Under the pieces are notes generated by a model. That model saw only the letters and a program-made list of their open reading frames with translations, made no database searches and had not been told where the DNA came from. A stretch of DNA of 64,000 nucleotides. Origin: Trichopria drosophilae. Taxonomy: Eukaryota > Arthropoda > Insecta > Hymenoptera > Diapriidae. The stretch is taken from assembly GCA_030407085.1 (NCBI GenBank), contig CM059585.1, positions 96,504,501 through 96,568,500 of the forward strand. The letters run 5' to 3'. The number at the start of each line of letters is the position of its first letter. The first letter of the stretch is position 1. Position numbers and translations under genes: made by a program. This document shows, one piece after another, positions 12,561-24,650 of this stretch.

Positions 12561-12879
12561 ACATGTTTCGAAATTCCGGTAAAATTCTTGCAAGTTTTGA
12601 ATTAGAAAACTGTCTGCCAAGTCGAAAGAATGGTATTTTATGTCATTTCAGAGCCAAATCGCGTAGTTTCTTATTTTGCTAGAAAATTCCATGGAAAACT
12701 TTCACCATATATGATTTGCCATTTTGAAATCTATATAAAATAGTATGAAAAAGGTTATTTTAAACAAAAATAATTACTGCATGAGATATTTTAATATTTT
12801 ATTGATAACTACAATCAGATATATGTAAATATACATAAATTATATGTGGATTATATGTAAAAAAATGATGAGATTTCGC

Positions 12880-13610
12880 TGAGTACGAATCCAAAATCAG
12901 AATCTTGAAATTCAAAATGGCGGATCCAATATGACGGGTCAAAATGAAATTAGGTGATACCTTTTTATCCGAGGGTTTTCGAATTGGCCGATAACGAATG
13001 TGAAATCAGAATTTTTAGTTCCCGGTAACGCTAAGATTGAGTTATTATGGCGTTTTTAATTTCTATTTTGAAATTATGAATTCGAATACCTGATTAACGA
13101 TCTCAAACCATAAAATATAGATTTTTGTCTAATTCAATGAAATTTTTACGATTTTACCCGACTTATTGAATCCACTCTTTTGAATTTCAATATTATGACT
13201 TCAGATTCGTAATTGGCGATCTCGAAAACCTCCAGATACAAAGTTTTGTCTAATTCGATGCAAAATTAAAATTTTTGTTATCCGCCATTTTGAATTTCAA
13301 ATTTATGAAAAACGTATAAATGATAACTTTCCCTACGTGTCTATAGGGGGAATTTCTTCATAAACGATTTATTTAAAAAAAAACAGTATTTTTGGGTATA
13401 TTATTATTCGTAATTAATTAATGTTATTGAAAAATGTTTCAAATTGATTATTATACCTTAGTTAAATACTTTAGGCTTATAGAAATTAAAGAATGAAGTA
13501 CACAGAATCATAAATTGATTTTTAAAATTAAAAAAACGAACAAACAAAAGGTGGACTCTGTAGGGACCACTATGACTCAAAGAGTTATGATCTGCAGATA
13601 CTCTTAAAAT
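12880..13610. repeat. ATGGCGG-family repeat, degraded
   Basis: Contains several repeats of the module 'ATGGCGGATCCAATATG' followed by 'TTTTCGAATTGGCCGATAACG', in direct and inverted orientation. It ends in GGACCACTATGACTCAAAG, the degenerate counterpart of the end seen at 15615-15640. Probably a decayed TTAA-type element. Confidence 0.6.
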
Positions 13611-15026
13611 GTAGTTCAAAAACAAATTTGTTAATATTATTTGCTCTTAACCCTTTGCTACAGAAATGTACATTAAGCTGGTTAAAAAAGCCTTTTATTC
13701 CATGGTCATGCGTTGGTCACTTTGGGTTCTTCGTCTAAAACTCGTATTTTCCATTTTTTTTATATCAATTGCTAACATGCTAACGCATTATTTTGGAATG
13801 TAAACTTGATTTTAAAAGGAAACTAACATTTTTGTTATTTTTCAAAATTATGCAATGAGAATACAAAATATCAACTACCAAACATAGAGGTCTCTTTTGG
13901 AGACTCCGAAGATAGTTTTGGGCGAGTAACGAATGAAGATACGAATTTCCAACAAAATTTCCGACCATTTTACGACAATTTTAAGATTGTCTACTTATTA
14001 TTAAATATCTATTATTCATAGTCCTCCTAAAAATCTGAAGCGTTTTGAAAAGATAGTTAAAATGTAGTAAAGGACACTTCAGTTATCCTTTCTAACTCTT
14101 GAAAAATATCGAGTGCTATTGTAAAGCGTTTCTTATTATTTACTTTTTTCCGGATTGTGTGCAAAAACCATGGTTTATTTAGACATCTGTAAATAACAAT
14201 CTAGAAAAGATACCAATGTCAGCCTTTTTTTATAATTACTGTACGGTGAAGTCGCCATTTGTGCTCACATTTTCATGTTATTAACCATTAGATATTTTTA
14301 AATATTTAAAAATTTTTTTAGCTAGTCTCGCATTAATATCAGCTTAAATAGAACCCGTTGGCGAATTAAAAAAAAACCCACCCTAATGTCTATCTCAGCA
14401 TTGTTTTTTTCTTCGTTTTCAAAACAGTTTGTACCTAGTCTTCTGCGATTTAAATAATTCCATGTCATATCTAATAATGCCAACAAATAGTGAAAATGTC
14501 ACTTTTCACACAACAATTGATCATTAGAATGTAGTTTTACGGTAGCTGTCTACGACCTGACCTTAGATTTTTAAAATTCTATGTGACTTTGTTCGCGTTT
14601 TGGTCATTTGAAATCTGTCACATTAAATTTTGGAATTCCAGGATTAGATTACAGAAAAATATGTATTTATAAATGCCACTGAAGTTAGAAGAGAATTCAT
14701 AGCAGCTAATTTAAAGAAAATTATATTCTCCTTATTATAATGGGCACAGTTGGTATTTATATTAATATTCTGTGGTGTTGTATTAGTACTTAAGTATTTA
14801 ATTCGCAATGAAATATAAAATAGAACAAGTAAATTTCAAATCGGCTGTTATGCATTGTTTTTTAAGAAAGTACTTAAAGTGTACTTAAAAAAACGTCTAT
14901 AGTATTTTATAAGAAACATCCATTAATCATTATTTGTGTTTCTCATGCCCCATGAATGAACAAAGTTTTTTTTAAGACAAATGTTATTTACGTAAACAAA
15001 GTTTGAAGTGAGCATATCTATTATAT

Positions 15027-15640
15027 TTAACCCTTTCAGTCACGCACTTCTCTTTTCACTGAATTTGGTTGAAACTCGTTACTCGGAGGTTTTCGGGGTC
15101 GCTGAATATATATCTGATGTCAGTTTTTAAAAATTCAAAATGCCGGAATTAATATGGCGGACAAATATTGAAAATCGACTGAATTCGCTTGAAAAAAGTT
15201 ACTCAGGGGTTTTCGAGGTCACTGAATACGAATCTGATGTCGGATTTCAGACATTCAAAATGGCGGACCCAATATGGCAGTTAACAAAATTAAAGTCTAC
15301 TGTATGCCCTTGAAAAATGTCATACGAGAGTTTTCGAATCCTCAAAATCTATTGTCATTTTCGTATTCAGTGACCTCGTAAACCTCCGAGTAGCTTTTTT
15401 TTCCAAGGGAATTCCATTGATTTTCAATTTATTGTCCGCTATATTGGATCCGCCATTTTGAATTTTTTAAACCCAATATCAGATTCGTATTAAGCGACCC
15501 TAGTACGGAATTATTTGTCACAAACGATTTAAAAAAGAAAAGCACAACGTAAAAAACAAAAGAAACTGATTTTTAAATTTAAAAAAGTTGCGGGTAAAGG
15601 GTGGGTCTCTGAAAGACCACTGTGATGCAAAGGGGGTTAA
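15027..15640. mobile_element. TTAA-flanked ATGGCGG-family element
   Basis: Flanked by TTAA at 15027-15030 and 15637-15640, with CCCTTT at the left end and AAAGGGGG at the right. The interior holds direct copies (15.1-15.3 kb) and inverted copies (15.4-15.5 kb) of the ATGGCGG module. TTAA target sites and CCCT/AGGG-like ends are typical of piggyBac-type elements. It has no transposase, so it is non-autonomous. Confidence 0.6.
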
Positions 15641-15844
15641 TAAAATATTAATCACGAAGGTAGATTAAGTTCTAATATATGTCTGATCTTACTTAAAAAA
15701 AAACTACTAGGCCAACTAACAATACTGTTAGTAGCGTTAAGTTCGCATTTGTTGTGAAGTTAATTTTTTCTTTAAAACCTTATTTATAGGTTGTTTAATT
15801 TAGGTTGGTTTTTGAATTTTTAATTAAGTTTTTTAAATTTGAAT

Positions 15845-16140
15845 GTTTGAATGTTTCCTGCGCGCTTCTACGAGACTCGTGTCGTACAACTGCTCTTAGT
15901 ACACCACGTACGCATACGTAATATTGAGATAAAACGACATACAAAAAAGAACATAATTACGAACGAATTGGCAGCAAACACGTCGTTAGGTCAAGTTTGT
16001 ATTCATGTATGCAAAGAATATCCGCGAAGCGATACGCTTAATGGGAAATGAATGGCCATGCTCACTTTTGCATCATTAACCGGAAACGCCACCACTTGAC
16101 GCTTTAAAACATTTCGATTGATTTTTTCCTCCTTGCGCCA
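15845..16140. promoter_or_regulatory. CpG-rich island near end of Clic intron
   Basis: A run rich in CG words (GCGCGC, CACGTACGCATACG, CCGCGAAGCGATACG) with no repeat signature and no convincing coding frame. It lies 600-900 bp before the last Clic exon. A regulatory role is inferred only. Confidence 0.3.
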
Positions 16141-16710
16141 TTCCCTGTGTCATTTTGATTAGTACTATTTTGACAAAATTGATATCAGATGACCACATTC
16201 ACCATGAAAATCCTCATAACATAATGTGACAAGAAATTAAATGTTTTGGAATTAAAAAATCGGGTTATTCAAACATATTGGCGTATAAATTACTACCGAA
16301 AAAGCAAAGGTACCGCTAACGTCAGTTCTTACGTAAAGAAATTAAAATTAAATAGTATCGTGTTAACAAAACTCAGTATTGCACAATATTTTTGTAATTG
16401 TTTAGATGCTCTTGAGCTCAATAGAGTAATCCCTACCCTAAGTTATACCATTCAACGGTACATGTCTAGCCAAAGTTATATATTGGGTTTGTCCATGGTT
16501 ATACTACTCTCTTCCTCTTCGGAATTACGGAAGTGGCTATAATTTTGGAGAATCTTCCGCCATTTTGAAAGAACCGACGGTATAACTTAGGATGGGGGCT
16601 ATGTACTGTATACAATATGTGCCATTACCGACAGTCGGTAAATATGTAACTATGGCAAAGTACTAGTAAAAGTAACTGTACTAATAATATTTGTTTGTTT
16701 TCAATTTCAG

Positions 16711-16791
16711 AGCATGAAAATGAAGAAGCACGAAGAACTGGAGACGCCAACTTTCACCACGAGCATCCCCATTAAGGTAAACGAGAACTAG
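16711..16791 (+). CDS. Clic: Clic, terminal coding exon
   Basis: The last coding exon starts after TTCAATTTCAG, in phase 0. It encodes 26 residues (SMKMKKHEELETPTFTT and then SIPIKVNEN) followed by TAG at 16789-16791. The conserved KKHEELETPTFTT segment is the normal C-terminal tail of insect Clic after the last GST-C helix, so the protein ends at the usual place. The three visible exons together give 237 residues, close to a full insect Clic minus the first few dozen N-terminal residues. Confidence 0.93.
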   Translation, partial: SMKMKKHEELETPTFTTSIPIKVNEN

Positions 16792-17990
16792 GCTGGGCCT
16801 CGTTCGTCACCGTCGAACGCGCAAGCTTGCCGTATCGGAGTAGATATCGTCGCCAGTGGTATCGGCATATCGATATAAGACATCCTGGAACAAGAGAGAT
16901 GGAGAGATAGAGATCAAAAGAGAGAAAGAGAGAGGGAGAGAGAGAGTTAGCATACGTACAGAGACCTCGTCCTCGCGATCACGAGAAAAACGAGTGTATT
17001 TTCGTGCCGATTTGTAACTTTTGATACAAAACCAGACCCGATAGTTCGACCTCAACGACGCTATGTGTGACGCCCGGAGCTTCGGGCGGTTAGCTTCTAT
17101 TTTTTTTTTTAACGCGAGACATTTTATAAAACGCTTTCAACGACCTCTCTGCGTGGATATCGAAATTTTTGATGGTTTACAATTGCACTATTCTACTTTA
17201 CCACGTGTCAGACGTGCACAGTGACGTATATGAAACGACTTTTCTACCCTTGGAAAAATGAAAACGCAAGCGACGTGGACAAAAAGGACTCGGTCGATGT
17301 TAGACGACGGTCCTACGAAGAAACGATCTTAACGCCACCTTACGGCTCTCGCGGGAATTCGGACCATCATATGCTGAGTTTGAGGTTATGTTTTTCAGAT
17401 TACGTATATATTTTGCGGCGTGAGTCTAGTCTACGCTTAAAGGCTCTCTGTAATTAACGTCGTTGATGGCATTAGTTTCAATATTTGTCGTAATGGCGCC
17501 ACGGTACGGAGACCGAGATCGAATTCCCGCTAGAGAGCGTGACGTTTCGTTAGGTCGTTCCTTTCCCGATGGCGAATTAGCGATAAAGTAAAAAGGGTGG
17601 TGGTAACGTCGCCTTGCGTTTCTTTCTCCATGCTCGTATGAACGATGCGAGAGGCAGAGAAGTTCGTTTTAGGAAGTTTTTCTAAGCTTGTAAAGTTTTT
17701 CCAATAACGTGAAAGAATATAAGAAAAACAAAAACGCGATATCCTCCTCATCGCCGTCTCGGCTTAGTTTTTATCGTCCGCTCGGTACGGAAGTTGCGGC
17801 GAGACGGAAAACTATCGATCGGTGACCTTTGTGCATCCGTAACGTCTGTTTCGTAACGCCGACCTTGGTGTAAAGTGCACTCTCGTCTCGTCTTAATTTC
17901 CTGCCTCCGTTGATGCACGCAAAGTCGCGAACCAGCGCTGCAGGCCTTCGAGAACACGGGGGACGAGCGATTCGCTATCTCGTATTATTG
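16792..17990 (+). other. Probable 3' UTR of Clic
   Basis: About 1.2 kb of CpG-rich sequence, unlike the AT-rich DNA on both sides, follows the Clic stop directly and ends abruptly near 17990. It contains a GA-rich run at 16887-16945. I see no canonical AATAAA, so the 3' end is set by composition. The short open frames inside are not protein-like. Confidence 0.45.
16887..16945 (+). repeat. GA-rich simple repeat
   Basis: Imperfect (GA)n run inside the presumed Clic 3' UTR. On DNA it could bind GAGA-type factors; otherwise it is plain low complexity. Confidence 0.7.
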
Positions 17991-18299
17991 ATTACATTAT
18001 TATTATTAATGTATTATCGCATATTTGGTTTATACTTGTAGAAATCAATATACCAGTGTTTACAGTAATCTGTTTTATTATTGCACCCAAACAAACTTTC
18101 CATATGACTCCTATTCTTTTCAGGTTCTAGGATTGTTAAGGGGAGAAGACATTTATAACCTGCAAAAACAGATTTTTATTTCGTGACATTCCTTGACAGT
18201 TTGGTGGCACAGTGTGTTGTCGAAATATGACATATTTACGAAAATATAGCCCATATAGGCTTGAGTGTACAAGGAATAGCGGAATCAGAGCCGACAAAT

Positions 18300-19460
18300 G
18301 TTTTTAACCCATTAAAGCCGTAAAAGAAATTTGTTACACTGCAATTTCAATTATGTATTTCGTATCAAAGTTGAAAAAAATATTATCCTACTATTTTTGA
18401 GATCGCTCTTCAAGATTCCGAAGTCAAAATTGAGTTACAGCCAACAAGAATTCTCATATGACATCAAGTTTGAAGAAAATTGCCAAAAAATGGAAAAATA
18501 TTATGTCTTATAACTTTTTTTCGAGATATGTCGAGTAAAAAGTTCTTAAAAATCATCAAGGAATGGAATTTTGTCAGATATTTTAAATTTTATTTTCAGA
18601 AATGTATTTAAATATTTTAACATGAATAAGTGTTTTTCGATTTTTGCAATTTTTTCGAAAAATTGATCGTTTTGTAGAAGTGAATTTCAAATACAAATAG
18701 TTTTAGATTTTTCGAGAACTAAAAACTTGGAAAACATGGCAAAGAACAATAAATGCATGAAATTCATCAAAGAATATGCATAATTTTGTCAGCTCTATGA
18801 AATACAATTTTAAAAAATTTGAAAATTTATATCTTTAATAATTTTTTTCGTGGAATTCAGTGGTGCTAAAAGAAAAAGTGAAAACATTTTTTTTACCCGT
18901 ATAATGTCGAAAAAATTGAATTTTTTAAAATCTATCTGTAATTATTGAGAAAATGTGTTTTTATGTTCACCCTAATTTTTTGAATTTTTAAACTAATTTA
19001 GAAAAATGTAGAAGCATTTTTTCGAAAAAGCAACATTTTTTCGCTTTAAAATGTAAGGGCCAACAAAATTATTTTTTTAGTAATTTTTGTCATGGAATTC
19101 AATGGCGCTAGAATAAAAAATGTAACATATTTTTTTGAGCATAAAAAAATTTTGTTAACCCCATAAAAAATTTCCTTTGAAGAATAAAATTGAATTTTTT
19201 TCAATCCATGCGTAATTATTTAGAAAATGTGTTTTTACGGTCACCCTGATTTTTTGAATTCTTAAATTAATTGTAAAAAATGCAGAAGCACTTTTTCGAA
19301 AGACCAATTTTTTTGTCAAGTTACAATTTGGGGTTAAAAAATCGTTGTTACATTTTTTATTCTAGCGCCACTGAATTCCACGTCAAAAATGACTAAAGGC
19401 ATAATTTTTTCAAATGTTTTAAAAGTGTATTTCATAGAGCTGATTTTGTGGGTATACCCT
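18300..19460. repeat. Direct and inverted repeat block
   Basis: Two direct copies of about 245 bp (about 18830-19070 and 19075-19320) share TGGAATTCA(G/A)TGG(T/C)GCTA, an AGAAAATGTGTTTTTA word and a GAAGCATTTTTTCGAAA-like word. A third, partial copy in inverted orientation follows at about 19340-19460 (TAGCGCCACTGAATTCCA). TTAACCCATTAAAGCC at 18305 resembles a terminus of the TTAACCC families. Confidence 0.6.
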
Positions 19461-19956
19461 CTAATTAAATTCTAAAAATTTGTTAAAAATACCAATAAAA
19501 AAAATTGTTTAAATATGATTTTAAAGAATTGAAAAAATTCCAGTATATTTCTTTTTTACCTTTCTTTCTTAATATTTTTAAATAAAGCTCATAGTTTTCG
19601 AGTTACAGTATTTGAATGTAACAAATGACGCAGTTTGCTTCATTTTTTAAGCAACGCTGAAGAGTGAAAATTATCATCTGAGAATTTTTATATTAGTGAT
19701 CTTAACTCTTAAAATGTAGAGGTGACGTTCGACATTTTGAAGCCGCCATATTGAATTTCGAACATCTGAACACTAACTAAGCTGCACATCAAGAAAGTGC
19801 TTTCATTTGAGAAATTGCTTCATCCGATTATCAATTTGAATGTAAAATTTATACTAATATAACAGTACTGAAATGATACAATTTTTGCATTGGTATTCAG
19901 ATACATGTTGGTTTGAGAATTATATCGTTGAATAAAATACAATACATATTATGTTT

Positions 19957-20304
19957 TTAGAAATTTATTAAATTATTGCATTTCCGGGCCGGTCGAGGTT
20001 TAAAAATTATGGGAGGTTTTTTATCACTAGTAGGTTTAGTTTTAGACTTTTCCTCTACTGCTCTAGAATTTTTTGTTTTTCCGTTTTTGTAAGTATTCTT
20101 ATCAACAGACCAGCTGTGGGATTCTAAAGAAAAGTGATTACATGACACGTACAAACTTTTTGTCAAATAGTTTAGGAAAAGTCTTTTCCGTTCTGTTTTT
20201 GTCCAGATCACTTGGTAAACCTCATTTGCGTTTGGAGCCGCTTTCAAGTCTTTTTTAACCAGTAAATCGATTTGTTGTACTTCATTTTCTGAAATTATAA
20301 ACAT
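19957..20304 (-). CDS. Unrecognised 115-codon ORF
   Basis: An open frame on the minus strand with a polar, Lys/Asn-rich product. It starts MFIISENEVQQIDLLVKK and ends in a basic tail (KPRPARKCNNLINF). I do not recognise the family. It has no signal peptide, membrane segment or zinc motif. It lies in intergenic repeat-rich DNA and may be a decayed transposon ORF, an exon of an unknown gene, or chance. Confidence 0.15.
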   Translation of the reverse strand: MFIISENEVQQIDLLVKKDLKAAPNANEVYQVIWTKTERKRLFLNYLTKSLYVSCNHFSLESHSWSVDKNTYKNGKTKNSRAVEEKSKTKPTSDKKPPIIFKPRPARKCNNLINF

Positions 20305-21126
20305 TCTTATCTTTGAACCGCTTCACGCAACCATGTTTATTGCGTCTTCATTGTCAATAATAAATTTCTTCGAAAGAAACGGAATTTTTTCATATTTGTT
20401 TATTTATACTACCTAAACGATAAACAGTAATGTCTTCTTAACCATTAATATATGTTATTTTATCAATAAACTTACAGAAAATCGTAAAAAACTTGACATG
20501 AATGCGTTAACTACAATTTTAATAATGAAAAATCAAAGAAAACGTTATTTACCATGGTGATACAAAGGGTTAAAACCACTATTGGATGTTAGCGTTTTAA
20601 TGTTACCTCTATTTCGCGATTTTGAAACGATCACTCATGTTGCAAATAATGTTCTTTTTCAATTGACGGTGTGCCATTGAAAAATGACCATTATTTTAAC
20701 CAGTTATGCAAGTAAAAAATGACTGTGGGGACACTTTATTTGAGGCGTTTTTGACATATTTTTCGATTTCAAAGGTATGAATTTCGTGCTTTTATCTAAT
20801 CAATAATGCATTACGTACATTGGTCGATATGTTTGGAGTGTACCTAATAATGTTGACCTGTTTAATCGCAGAAAAATAAAATAAAATGATCAAAAATACA
20901 CAGTGACACGAAATTTAAAGGCTTCTCAGATTTGCCCATATACGAATACGTGTTTAATTTAAGAAAATGTTCTATTTCATAAATTTACAGACTGTCGACT
21001 TGATCGGTAAGAACGGAATATAGGAAAATGCGAATGTGATTTCTCAATCAACTTTGGAACCCCTTTAACCGTCTTTTTGTGGATTCTGATAAAACTTGGA
21101 TTCATGAAACAACATATAGCTGTCGA

Positions 21127-21213
21127 TTAACCCTTCTTCGCACAAGGACGAGTATACTCGTCCAAACTACATTGTTTTCATATAGGAAAAGAAAAACTCG
21201 TGCTCAGGAGGGT
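21127..21213. mobile_element. Mini TTAA element, copy 1 (about 86 bp)
   Basis: Near-identical to 46537-46622. It begins TTAACCCTTC and ends GTGCTCAGGAGGGT, and carries the perfect 18-bp palindrome GGACGAGTATACTCGTCC. The right TTAA is lost here. Confidence 0.65.
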
Positions 21214-23319
21214 CAAAGAGGTACCTGCTTAAAAATTTAGGTTGACTAAGAAAACTGGAAGCTTCACTCTCTTAATTCAGATCTTCATGAATTTCCGCAT
21301 AACTTTAGAGATTTCGGGGAAGAACAAGACGAAAGACTTCTTAAAAATGTTAAGGATTTTAATTGTTGATGGCAAGGAAACTGGAGCGTGGCTAAGATGA
21401 CGGACTGTGAAAAGCATTGATGAAAAGCATTTGACTGTGCTTTCGGTGGTATGTTTTATTGTGCAATGAATTTTTATTCAGTCTGTGGAGGTTTGATTTA
21501 AGTCTAAATAATCTAAATCTAAAATTCTCTACCGGTTTAATTTCAGTTTAAATTCTAAAAACAATGTCTAATTTTTTGTGCTACATTTTAATCGCAAGGT
21601 TTTAAGACTTTTGAAGAAGTCTATATTTCAGTAGAACATTTTTTTGGTACATCGTAAAATTAGTTAACTGTTTGTATCAATTCAACACTTATTTTTTTCA
21701 GAAATTCAAATTCTCGAAATTTCAAAAAGGAGAAATCTTGTTTTTCCCGCGTTCGCTTCAAGTATATTCACTGAGCCAGATGTAAATTAATTAAGCAATG
21801 TTAGGAGGTATTTTATTTTTATTGTTACCATAATTTTCTTTTGCAGAGACCAGGCCTGAATCAGGTCAAATGTAAATTTCAAATTATTACACATTGCTCG
21901 GGAAAGTTGTGAAAAATGTCCGGTTATATCGGGTCGATAATTAATTGTACTTTATTTCCGATCGCATTTTGGCGACGATGCCCAAACTTCGTTTTTAAAT
22001 CGGGGAATCTAACCAATAGTTTTCAAACCTAAACACACTCACATATCATATTTCTTGAGGCCATTGCTAAAACAGTTATTCACTTTTCACGTATTTCAAA
22101 CGCCCATTTTCGGTCTACTCGTTCGAATGTATTATTGAAGACGTCCAATAAAATTCAGAAAATCTACAAATTTTAGAATTCATATTTTGCGACACTGTTG
22201 CCATTTTTATATAAAATGACCTAACAGTTTACCTTCATTTTGAGAAATAATTCCATTCGGATGTGCAATGAAGTAGGGCAAACCAGAACTGAAAAATAGA
22301 CACCGGCTGCCGCTGTTAATAAATCATTGATTATGTCTGCAACACAAATTATACCGGATGTATAGGCATGTGAGAACATTATTAAAGTTGGGCAACGAAT
22401 CAAAATAATATTGATTTGTATATCACAATATAGTCATATAAATAACAATTTTAACAAACTTTTTCGTGTAATAAATTTCTCTCCTTGTACTAATTTCGAA
22501 TCTTCTTTCGATTTTTCAATTTTTTTCTAAAGTGCATAAGTTTATTGATGATTCGACAAAACCACGACAACGTGGTGATAGAACAAGGAAGATGATATTA
22601 TAATGACGGCAAAAATAAATAACAATGGCATAAGGGTTCTCAAGCGCCATGGGGTGGGATAAGAGGGCTGTGAAAAGGGTGAGACAATTTGTACGGTTAA
22701 GATTTATTCATTAGCAGCTTCTTCGTGTCTTTTTTTGCAGAACTAGATTTTTCATTCTAAGTATGAGAAATCCACGTGGAAGATTTGCTGCTTCGTTACT
22801 TAACAATAAAGAATTGTTGACATATTTAGTAGTGAAAATATTTTTAATAGCAGGAAAAAAATAATAAGCCTAAATAATATAATGTCACTGGCTAAAATAA
22901 GCATAAAAGTAGATAGACAAAATAATCTAAATTTGATCAATTCTATTTAAAAAACAATTTGTTATTTTCACACGTGCTTTGAATTACTTCAATTGAGGAA
23001 ATCATATCGGAAGTCCAGCATTGTGCACATGTTAATTTTTCATGATTGTATTGTAGTTTGAGTTATGTAATTAAAAAGTCGGTAAAATAAATTATTATAT
23101 ACGTGTAGCAAAGTTTTAAAATGTCATAACCATCGGGAATATGTACGAAGGTTAAGTATTATTTTTATTTTGTTACATCATTTGATTTCCACGATATGCT
23201 TTACGACTATACTATTTTAATATATGGAAGTTCTTGATACTTTTTAACGATAGTTCTCAAGATTATCAATGTTTAAACAACGTGTATAGTTCATGAAAAT
23301 TACATAAACTTAAATTACC
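21214..23319. other. Intergenic AT-rich DNA
   Basis: No coding frame, RNA gene or repeat terminus that I can support in this stretch. Confidence 0.4.
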
Positions 23320-23720
23320 TGTCCTACGAGTCATAAAATATAGTTCTTGATATCCTGAAAATATATTTCTGAAATATTCGCGTGATTTTAGATTTTTCAA
23401 CCATTTTTATTGCTGTAAACAATGACAAAAATCTGAAAATCGTGATATGCTGATGTCTTTGTAAGAGTTCTATACCGTTTAGGGTTTTTAAAATATAGTT
23501 TTTTTGGAAATCATCGAAAATAGGTTCAGGATCTCAGAAACTATATTTTAGGACTCCTAAACTATATAGAACTCTTACATAGACAACTAAAAACAATAAA
23601 AATTGTTTAGAAATCTAAAATCACTGGGTCTCGTCGGAATTATGTTCAGGATATCAGAAACTATATTTTATGACTCGTAGAACACATAAACTGTTGCATG
23701 CAAGTCAGCATGTCACGATT
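23320..23720. repeat. Imperfect inverted repeat (foldback), about 400 bp
   Basis: The words CTACGAGTCATAAAATATAG and ATTTTAGATTTTTCAACC on the left return in reverse complement on the right (CTATATTTTATGACTCGTAG; AATCTAAAATCAC). The symmetry centre is near 23510. Probably a MITE-like hairpin element. Confidence 0.6.
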
Positions 23721-24431
23721 CTCTAATTTATGCTATTTTCATCAACAATAAAAGTTATTTAAAAATTGATAACCTCGAGAACTATCATCAAAAATTATCA
23801 GGAACTTCCAGAAAATATCTGCAAGAGACCAGAACTGTGATGTAAATTCTATATATTGGATTAAACTTTTTTCGGGGTGAATGATCTGCTAACCTCCGTT
23901 TGATTATAGTAGATAATTTTATTAATTGCAATTTTTCAATCAAATTGCTAGGACTATCGCTAAAAAGTATCAAGCACTTTAGAATTCATTTGCATGCGAC
24001 TAGAACTCCATATATAAAATGATCTATTGGTAAGTGATCTGCTAACTTCACAAACATCATTTCCCGGAATGTTGTACATCGTGTAAAAGAAGGATGCATA
24101 TATTTTGAAGAAGAATGCCCAATAAACTTTTCACGAATCCATGTCTAAAGATGTCTCGCATCGGACATCTTAGTCAGGGATATTTTGCAAAACATATTTA
24201 AAAAATATCTGTTCGGAAGATGTTTTACAAAAATGTTTGTTAGAAAGCTCTTTAAAGATATCTTAGCGATCTTTATAAAAGGCCGATATTGTACATGCGC
24301 ACAAATTTCACCTTCTTTATGTTTCGCAACTGATATTTATGTTTTTTTTTGCTGTTTTTATAACATTATTTTACGAGAACGATTAATTATTTTGGTGCTT
24401 TCTTTCTCTCTTCTATGCATGTATACTTACA

Positions 24432-24588
24432 GCGCCCTATTGAAAAATAGGCGTACGAAATAATGGGCGAAAGCACTTTATTTCGCATGCCAATTTTACA
24501 AGTCTTTTCAGACGTTCTTTCGCACGTCATTTCAGACGTAGACGTTGTTTTGGACGTCATTTCGTACGTCTATTTTTTCAATAGAGCG
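24432..24588. mobile_element. MITE with about 30-bp terminal inverted repeats
   Basis: CGCCCTATTGAAAAATAG plus GCGTACGAAAT at the left is matched by ATTTCGTACG plus TCTATTTTTTCAATAGAGCG at the right. The interior is built from repeated (A/G)ACGT(C/T) words. No clear target-site duplication. Confidence 0.65.
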
Positions 24589-24599
24589 TAGCGTAGCGT

Positions 24600-24650
24600 A
24601 GTCGTTGAGTTGCTTACTAAACTAGAGACCCGGGTTCAATTTTTCCTTAT
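24600..24650 (+). pseudogene. tRNA T-arm-like fragment
   Basis: GAGACCCGGGTTCAATTTTT resembles a tRNA B box; only this part is recognisable. It abuts the right end of the MITE at 24432-24588. Confidence 0.3.

Larger units (their letters stand above)
4612..16710 (+). other. Large Clic intron, 12.1 kb
   Basis: Bounded by GTGAAC and TTTTCAATTTCAG. I see no further Clic coding exon in it. It carries tRNA-like relics, members of the ATGGCGG repeat family (9.4, 12.9 and 15.0 kb), a decayed hammerhead-like motif (5.63 kb) and two CpG-richer islands that may be regulatory (12.1 and 15.85 kb). About 6.5-9.2 kb and 9.6-12.1 kb are plain AT-rich DNA in which I see nothing specific. Confidence 0.85.

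Noticed and set aside
16807..17957. Several 60-80-codon frames downstream of Clic
   Set aside because: CpG-rich noncoding DNA keeps frames open on both strands. No domain, and the position fits a 3' UTR.
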